A stretch of 64,000 nucleotides of DNA, taken from the NCBI GenBank assembly GCA_963783045.1, contig CAWAMD010000001.1, positions 124,001 through 188,000 on the forward strand. Direction: 5' to 3'. Source of the stretch: CAWAMD01 sp963783045 (GTDB lineage: Bacteria > Actinomycetota > Nitriliruptoria > Nitriliruptorales > Nitriliruptoraceae). Positions within the stretch are counted from its first letter, which is position 1, and each line of letters starts with the position of its first letter. A program made the translations under genes and the position numbers. The notes under the pieces are model-generated. The model had not been told where the DNA came from. It made no database searches and saw only the letters and a list, made by a program, of their open reading frames with translations. Of the stretch, positions 59,492 to 64,000 are shown one piece after another.

Positions 59492-60837
59492 CCTGCGCTC
59501 CTTCCGGCCGGCACCCGGCGCCCGCCCTGCAGCGCGGCACGGCGGCTGTTGTCGCTCACCCGGATGAGCAGCGCCAGCAGGATGTAGTTGCTCAGCAGCG
59601 AGCTGCCGCCGTACGACACGAACGGCAGCGTGATCCCCGTGAACGGCACCAGCCGGGTGATCCCGCCGACGATGATGAACACCTGCAGGCCGAGGATGGT
59701 GGTGAGCCCGACGGCGAGCAGGGTGCCGACCTCGTCCCGCGCGGCCAGCGCCGCCCGGTAGCCGCGCGCGACCATGATGAGGAACGTCACGAGGACCGCC
59801 GTGGCGCCGAGCAGGCCGAGCTCCTCGCCGAGGACCGCGAAGATCGCGTCGGTCGACGCGTACGGGATGTCGTTGGGTCGCCCGAGCCCGAGCCCGGTGC
59901 CGGTGAGCCCGCCGGTCCCGAGCGCGAACAGCGACTGGGCGAGCTGCCACCCCGCCCCGTTGATGCGGCTCCACGGGTCCATCCAGATCTGCACGCGGAG
60001 CCGCACGTGGTCGAACACCTGGTAGGCGAGCAGCCCACCGATGATGAAGGCGCCGACGCCGATGGACGGATACGCCAGCCGCCCCGTCGCGACGTAGAGC
60101 ATGACGACGAACACGCCGAGGAAGAGCAGCCCGGAGCCGAGGTCGCGCTGGAAGACCACGACGCCGAGGGCGGCCACGGCAGCGGCGATCACCGGGCCGA
60201 GGTGCCGCGGCGGCGGCAGCAGCAACGGTCCGACGCGATGGGTGGCCACCGACAACAGGGCCCGCTTCTGCTCGAGGTAGCCGGCGAGGAAGATCACGAG
60301 GCTGATCTTGGCCAGCTCACCGGGCTGGATGGTCATGCCCCCCACGCGGATCCACAGCTGCGCCCCGTTGATCCGCTGGCCCACCACCGGCGCGAGCGGC
60401 AGCAGGAGCAGGAGCAGCGTGAGCAGCCCGAACGTGTAGTGGTAGCGGGTGAGGCGCCGGTAGTCGCGGAAGAGGAGCAGCGTGGCGGCGAAGGCACCGA
60501 TCCCGACCACGGTCCAGGTGGTCTGGGCCACGGCCAGGTCGCTTCCCTGGGCGAAGTCGACGCGTCGCACGAGCACCAGCCCGAGCGCGTTCAGCAGGAA
60601 GGCGGCCGGCAGCAGGATCGGGTCGGCGTAGGGCGCGAGGCGACGGACCGCCACGTGGGCGATGGCGGCGAGCCCGACGAGCGCACCGCCGTAGACGAGC
60701 GTGCCCGACGGCACCTGCGAGGACCGCGACCAGCCGAGCAGCGTGTAGGCGCCGATGGCGATGACGAGCGCGAGCAGCAGCAGCTGCCACTCGGCACGTC
60801 GGGCGGGTCGGGCCAGCTCCTGCGGGGTGTCGCTCAT
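59488..60837 (-). CDS. rodA: RodA/FtsW-family peptidoglycan polymerase
   Basis: A 449-residue SEDS protein with about eleven membrane helices. Signature stretches are GRLAYPSIGVGAFI, VRLRVQIWMDPW, DAIFAVLGEELGLLGATAVL and LPFVSYGGSSLLSNYILLALLIRVS near the end. SEDS proteins polymerise lipid II glycan strands together with the class B PBP, which is encoded right downstream with a four-base overlap. The start ATG overlaps the phosphatase stop. Confidence 0.94.
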   Translation of the reverse strand: MSDTPQELARPARRAEWQLLLLALVIAIGAYTLLGWSRSSQVPSGTLVYGGALVGLAAIAHVAVRRLAPYADPILLPAAFLLNALGLVLVRRVDFAQGSDLAVAQTTWTVVGIGAFAATLLLFRDYRRLTRYHYTFGLLTLLLLLLPLAPVVGQRINGAQLWIRVGGMTIQPGELAKISLVIFLAGYLEQKRALLSVATHRVGPLLLPPPRHLGPVIAAAVAALGVVVFQRDLGSGLLFLGVFVVMLYVATGRLAYPSIGVGAFIIGGLLAYQVFDHVRLRVQIWMDPWSRINGAGWQLAQSLFALGTGGLTGTGLGLGRPNDIPYASTDAIFAVLGEELGLLGATAVLVTFLIMVARGYRAALAARDEVGTLLAVGLTTILGLQVFIIVGGITRLVPFTGITLPFVSYGGSSLLSNYILLALLIRVSDNSRRAALQGGRRVPAGRSAG

Positions 60838-62120
60838 GCCGGGCTCGACGTCGCCGAGGGGGCGGACGTCGGGGAGGGGGCAGGCGTCCGGGTGGGCGTC
60901 GGCGCCGGGGACGGGCTCGCCGGAGCGGTCCGGGGGGCATGGGCGACGATCCGGCGCGCGTCACCGAGGTCGGCGGCCGTGATGCCTTCCTGGAGGTTGT
61001 TGCGGTAGAACTCCGGCACGTCCTGGGACGTCAGCGTCGTCTCCTCGTAGGGCCAGTAGAGCTCGAACGGGCCGACCTCCGCCGGGATGCCCTGGAAGAT
61101 GGTGACGCGGTCCTGCCGCAGCCCCACGAAGTAGGAGCGGGAGAGCAGCCAGCGGCCGCCGAAGAACGCGAGCAGGAGGATCACGACGACGCTCGCCGCG
61201 ATCGCACCGATCCGCTGGGTCCGCGCGCTCGCGGCCCGCCGCGACGACTCGTCGTCGCCCTGCGACCCGCCGAGCCGACCGATCCGCGAGGCCCAGTCGG
61301 AGCCGCCCGCGCCGTCACGTGTCCGGATCACCTGACGGCTGCCCTCGACCGCGGCCGCCGGCACCGCTTGCTCGCCCGCGGACGCGTCGCGGGTCGGTGG
61401 CGTGCCGTAGCGCAGCAGCAGCACGGTGATGTTGTCCGGACCGCCGTTCTCGTTGGCGAGCGCCACGAGGTGCTGCACGGTCTCGCCGAGCGGCGCCTCG
61501 CGGGAGAGCTCGGTGGCGATCGCGTCGTCGTCGACCACCCCGGACAGGCCGTCGGAGCAGAGAAGGACCTGGTCGCCCTCGTCGAGGTCGAGGGACATGG
61601 AGTCGACCTCCACGTCGCTGGACACGCCGATGGCCCGGGTGATGATGGACCGCTGCGGATGGCGCGCGGCCTCCTCACGGGTGATCTGCCCCTCGTCGAT
61701 GAGGTGCTGGACGAGGGTGTGGTCGTCCGTGAGCTGGCTGAACTCGCCGCTGCGGAGCAGGTACGCGCGGGAGTCGCCGACATGCGCGAAGTGCATGCGC
61801 CGGCCCTCGATCATGGCGGCCGTCAGCGTGGTCCCCATCCCGCGGTAGGTCGGCTCGCCCGCGGCCTTCTCGGCGACCGCGGTGTTCGCTGCGATCACGG
61901 CGTCGCGCAGCGCGGTCGCGGCGGACTCCGCGTCGGGGAACACGCGGCCGTCCAGCTCGGCCACGGGCCGCAGCGCCGTGGCGGACGCGACCTCGCCCGC
62001 GAGGTGGCCGCCCATCCCGTCGGCGACCGCGAACACCGAGTCGCCCTGCAGGAACGAATCCTCGTTCGCCTCGCGGACCCGGCCGACGTCCGTGGCGGCG
62101 GCGGCGGACAGCGCGGTCAC
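60834..62120 (-). CDS. pstP: PP2C Ser/Thr protein phosphatase PstP
   Basis: A 428-residue PP2C phosphatase: VREANEDSF, then VFAVADGMGGHLAGEVAS near residue 35 (metal ligands), HFAHVGDSRAYLLR near residue 108, DLDEGDQVLLCSDGLSG and GGPDNITVLLLRYG. A juxtamembrane stretch, one membrane helix (about residues 305-325) and a Pro/Thr-rich extracellular tail follow. It reverses phosphorylation by the PASTA kinases. The GTG start overlaps the fhaB stop (GTGA). Confidence 0.93.
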   Translation of the reverse strand: MTALSAAAATDVGRVREANEDSFLQGDSVFAVADGMGGHLAGEVASATALRPVAELDGRVFPDAESAATALRDAVIAANTAVAEKAAGEPTYRGMGTTLTAAMIEGRRMHFAHVGDSRAYLLRSGEFSQLTDDHTLVQHLIDEGQITREEAARHPQRSIITRAIGVSSDVEVDSMSLDLDEGDQVLLCSDGLSGVVDDDAIATELSREAPLGETVQHLVALANENGGPDNITVLLLRYGTPPTRDASAGEQAVPAAAVEGSRQVIRTRDGAGGSDWASRIGRLGGSQGDDESSRRAASARTQRIGAIAASVVVILLLAFFGGRWLLSRSYFVGLRQDRVTIFQGIPAEVGPFELYWPYEETTLTSQDVPEFYRNNLQEGITAADLGDARRIVAHAPRTAPASPSPAPTPTRTPAPSPTSAPSATSSPA

Positions 62121-62582
62121 CGCCGCACCTCCACACGGGTCTTGCCCAGGCGGATCTGGTCGCCGGTGGCGAGCGGCGTGGGCTGGGTCACCTTCGCGCC
62201 GTTGAGGAAGGTCCCGTTCGTGGAGCCGAGGTCGCGCACCGCCCAGCCACCATCGTCGGGAAGGATCTCGGCGTGCTCGTCCGAGACGTAGAACGTCCTC
62301 GAGCGGGACGGCGACGCCGCGGCCACGGCCGAACCGCACCGCCTCGTGCTCGAGCGGTACGACGACGGGCTTGCCGGTCGGCGGGTGGACGACGATCTCC
62401 TTCGGGATCTTGCGTGACCGGCGCGGCGGCGTGGCCTGCGCGACGGCCGGGCGGGGGGGCTCCGTGCGCTTGCTGCGGGTGCCGTAGAGGTCCGCGGTGA
62501 CCGCGCGGACGGCACGCGCCAGGAAAAGGTAGAGGAGCGCCAGCAGCACCAGCTTGAGGATCGTCAGGAGAGCTACCGGCAC
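62117..62582 (-). pseudogene. fhaB: FhaB/FipA-type FHA protein gene with a frameshift
   Basis: The gene starts at GTG 62582 with a membrane helix (ALLTILKLVLLALLYLFLARAV) and a linker. Then comes the first strand of an FHA domain (EAVRFGRGRGVAVPLED). The FHA domain goes on in another frame: FYVSDEHAEILPDDGGW, RDLGSTNGTFLNGAKV, GDQIRLGKTRVEVRR. The length is one base more than a multiple of three, so an extra base (or a two-base loss) near 62300 splits the frame. Because FhaB is conserved and part of an intact operon, a sequencing indel is a serious alternative. Confidence 0.85.
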
Positions 62583-62583
62583 G

Positions 62584-63336
62584 TCAGCTCTCCACGAACT
62601 CCAGCGTGACCTCACCGAGCTCGATGCGGTCCCCTGGTGACAGGGGCTGCTCGGCGGCACGCACGTCGTTGACTCGGGTTCCGTTCGTGGACCCGAGGTC
62701 GAGCACCCACCAGTCCTTTCCGCGCCGCACGAACGCCGCGTGCTCGCGTGAGACCGTCTGGTCGGTGAGGCAGATGGGGTTGTCGGGCAGCCGGCCAGCC
62801 ACCATCCGGGAGCCCGTCAGCGTGAACACCTCGCCGGCGTCCGGCCCGGTCAGGATCTGCAGGGACGGACCCGTCGCCGGCGGGGGTGCCGGCGCCGGGG
62901 GCGGGGCAGGCCGTTCGCGGGCGGCGGGCTCGGGCTCTTGCGGGGCGGGTGGGCCGGCGTGTCCCTCGACGACCTCGACGCGGCCGACGAGCTCGAAGCG
63001 GCCGTAGGCGACCTCCTCGCTCGTCCGGAAGCGCACGGTGGCCGGTCCGCGCAGCAGCCACCCTCGTTCGCCGGCGGTGCGCGTCACGACCTCGGCGAGC
63101 TCGGTGGCCAGCTGGTCCCCGTAGGTCTCGAGCCGCTCCGCGTCCTTCGGGTTCACGCCGACCCGGTAGACGTTCGGGACGACGACCCCACGTTCGGTCA
63201 CGTGCTGGGTGTCCTCCGCGTAGCGCTGGAGCGCCTTGGCGAGCTCGATCGGCTGCAGACCGGACTTCAGCGCACGGGCGAAGAAGCCCTCGACCGCTCC
63301 TTCGAGGCGCCGCTCGAAGTCCTGTAGTACGCCCAT
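62584..63336 (-). CDS. fhaA: FHA-domain protein FhaA (DUF3662 plus FHA)
   Basis: A 250-residue protein. The DUF3662 N-terminal domain (residues 1-120: GVLQDFERRLEGAVEGFFARAL, IELAKALQRYAEDTQHVTE) is followed by a Pro-rich linker and a C-terminal FHA domain with VSREHAAFVRR (Ser, Arg, His) and DLGSTNGTRVN. FhaA recruits the phosphorylated kinase domain or MviN to the divisome. It is the first gene of the minus-strand operon fhaA-fhaB-pstP-rodA-pbpA-kinase-pknB. The start at 63336 gives the canonical MGVLQDFERR. Confidence 0.93.
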   Translation of the reverse strand: MGVLQDFERRLEGAVEGFFARALKSGLQPIELAKALQRYAEDTQHVTERGVVVPNVYRVGVNPKDAERLETYGDQLATELAEVVTRTAGERGWLLRGPATVRFRTSEEVAYGRFELVGRVEVVEGHAGPPAPQEPEPAARERPAPPPAPAPPPATGPSLQILTGPDAGEVFTLTGSRMVAGRLPDNPICLTDQTVSREHAAFVRRGKDWWVLDLGSTNGTRVNDVRAAEQPLSPGDRIELGEVTLEFVES

Positions 63337-63584
63337 CGTGGTTGGTGCTCGTCCTCTGTCGACCGCTCGCATGCCGAAACGGGGAACGCGCCCGCTGACC
63401 CGGCAGCGACGTTCCCCGCTCTGCTGGCCCAATTCGCCGTGAGCGTAGCCAATGGCGGCTTCGAAACCTCCTGTCCGAAGGTGTCCGATGCATGAACCCC
63501 GTACCGGGACCGCCGTTGGCGGGAACGGCAGGGCGTTGCTACGCTCCGGCGCGCTGCCCGGGGTCCGCCTCGGGTCCGCACCAC

Positions 63585-63668
63585 GGGCGGGTGGCGGAAT
63601 TGGCAGACGCGCACGGTTCAGGTCCGTGTGTCCGTAAGGACATGGGGGTTCAAGTCCCCCCTCGCCCA
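63585..63668 (+). tRNA. tRNA-Leu (anticodon CAG)
   Basis: An 84-base class II tRNA: acceptor GGGCGGG pairs with CTCGCCC (one G-U), anticodon stem CACGG/CCGTG with loop TTCAGGT giving CAG, a variable arm (TGTCCGTAAGGACA) and TTCAAGT in the T loop. CCA is not encoded. It is at the fixed place next to fhaA. An integrase fragment follows, so this tRNA has served as an attachment site. Confidence 0.95.
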
Positions 63669-63715
63669 CTTACCGCCAGACCCCTTTCGCACCGAGAATC
63701 CGCCAGAACACCCGA

Positions 63716-63746
63716 ACGCCCCCGACTCGCGTCGGGGGCGTTTTCT
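63716..63746 (+). terminator. Rho-independent terminator after tRNA-Leu
   Basis: ACGCCCCCGAC (63716-63726) and GTCGGGGGCGT (63731-63741) pair perfectly over 11 bases around TCGC and run into TTTTCT. It is a textbook terminator. Confidence 0.85.
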
Positions 63747-63789
63747 GCCCCGTGACACCGTCGTGACACCATAAGCGGGTCACGGGGTC

Positions 63790-64000
63790 GACCGGCGGCG
63801 ACCGTCACGGTCTGCCGGATCGTCAAGCGGGCCTGGTCGAGGTCCAGGTCGGTCCACCGGAGCGCCAGCGTCTCGGCTCGGCGGAGGCCGGTCGTGGCGA
63901 TGAGGAACCACAACGCACAGAGCGGGTCCCCGGTGCCGCGGCTGTGCTCGAGGAAGGCCACGAGTTGGTCGCGGGTCCAGCACCGGTCGCGCGCGTTGCG
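63790..64000 (-). pseudogene. tyrosine recombinase (integrase) fragment, runs off the right edge
   Basis: The minus strand from 64000 reads CWTRDQLVAFLEHS, then LWFLIATTGLRRAETLALRW with the first catalytic Arg of a phage integrase and DLDLDQARLTIRQTVTV. At about 63790 the family pattern stops, so the C-terminal half with the His-Arg-Tyr residues is missing. What lies beyond the right edge is unknown. Its position beside tRNA-Leu points to a decayed integrated element. Confidence 0.8.

Overview
The window is a 64 kb piece of a chromosome of very high G+C (by eye about 70-73 %). It comes from an actinomycete-type bacterium (Actinomycetota). The main evidence is the block at 43.8-63.7 kb: crgA, a class E sortase, a TrpG/PabA-type amidotransferase, then two PASTA Ser/Thr kinases, a penicillin-binding protein, rodA, a PP2C phosphatase, fhaB, fhaA and tRNA-Leu. 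This is the origin-proximal cell-wall and division cluster of that phylum, with extra genes inserted. I cannot assign an order or genus.

Layout. 0-8.9 kb is ordinary chromosome: a partial alpha/beta hydrolase, two tandem DMT-type membrane transporters, an acyl-CoA ligase, a DksA/TraR zinc finger protein, a DUF421 membrane protein, a PAS histidine kinase and a DUF2786 protein. 8.9-18.5 kb is accessory. It holds a RelE-type toxin-antitoxin pair with a perfect operator, an ArsR regulator with an MFS exporter, a truncated ABC ATPase joined to a GNAT fragment, an unknown protein with a PIN toxin, repeats, and an integrase remnant next to tRNA-Ala. 18.6-20.7 kb is a phytanoyl-CoA dioxygenase-like gene divergent from a LysR regulator.

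20.7-41.8 kb is a catabolic region and the most interesting part. A PaaX regulator is followed by a RidA/hydratase/SDR/acyl-CoA dehydrogenase operon, the fused flavin monooxygenase/old-yellow-enzyme of the 2-aminobenzoyl-CoA (salicylyl-CoA) type, a LLM flavoprotein, serA, an aryl-CoA ligase, tryptophan 2,3-dioxygenase, a kynureninase, a putative kynurenine formamidase, and a TrpB2-type tryptophan synthase. Together these read as tryptophan -> kynurenine -> anthranilate -> anthraniloyl-CoA -> ring reduction -> beta-oxidation. The putative formamidase carries an N-terminal domain that looks like a catalytically dead type II dehydroquinase (AroQ). Three divergent or upstream regions of the cluster, plus the region before PaaX, share a TGACG-NN-CGTCA-like palindrome beside a promoter. 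Next come a TPP riboswitch with a sodium:solute symporter and a DsbA/FrnE-like thiol oxidoreductase. In the latter, the first Cys of the CPWC active site is an in-frame TGA followed by a well-placed hairpin: a likely selenoprotein. A hotdog thioesterase and a thiolase follow.

41.8-43.8 kb holds a second DUF421 gene (frameshifted), a hemerythrin, an FmdB zinc ribbon and a tight cluster of three perfect DnaA boxes next to crgA. 43.8-63.7 kb is the cell-envelope/division block. It also contains a polyprenyl synthase, a long-chain acyl-CoA ligase, a YlbL-type PDZ/Lon protease, an M50 protease, an eRF1-like protein, a PGRP-type amidase and lipoproteins. The window ends in a truncated integrase beside tRNA-Leu. 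Four conserved genes show an apparent extra base (PhyH, YaaH, DUF421, FhaB), so residual indel errors in the sequence are possible.
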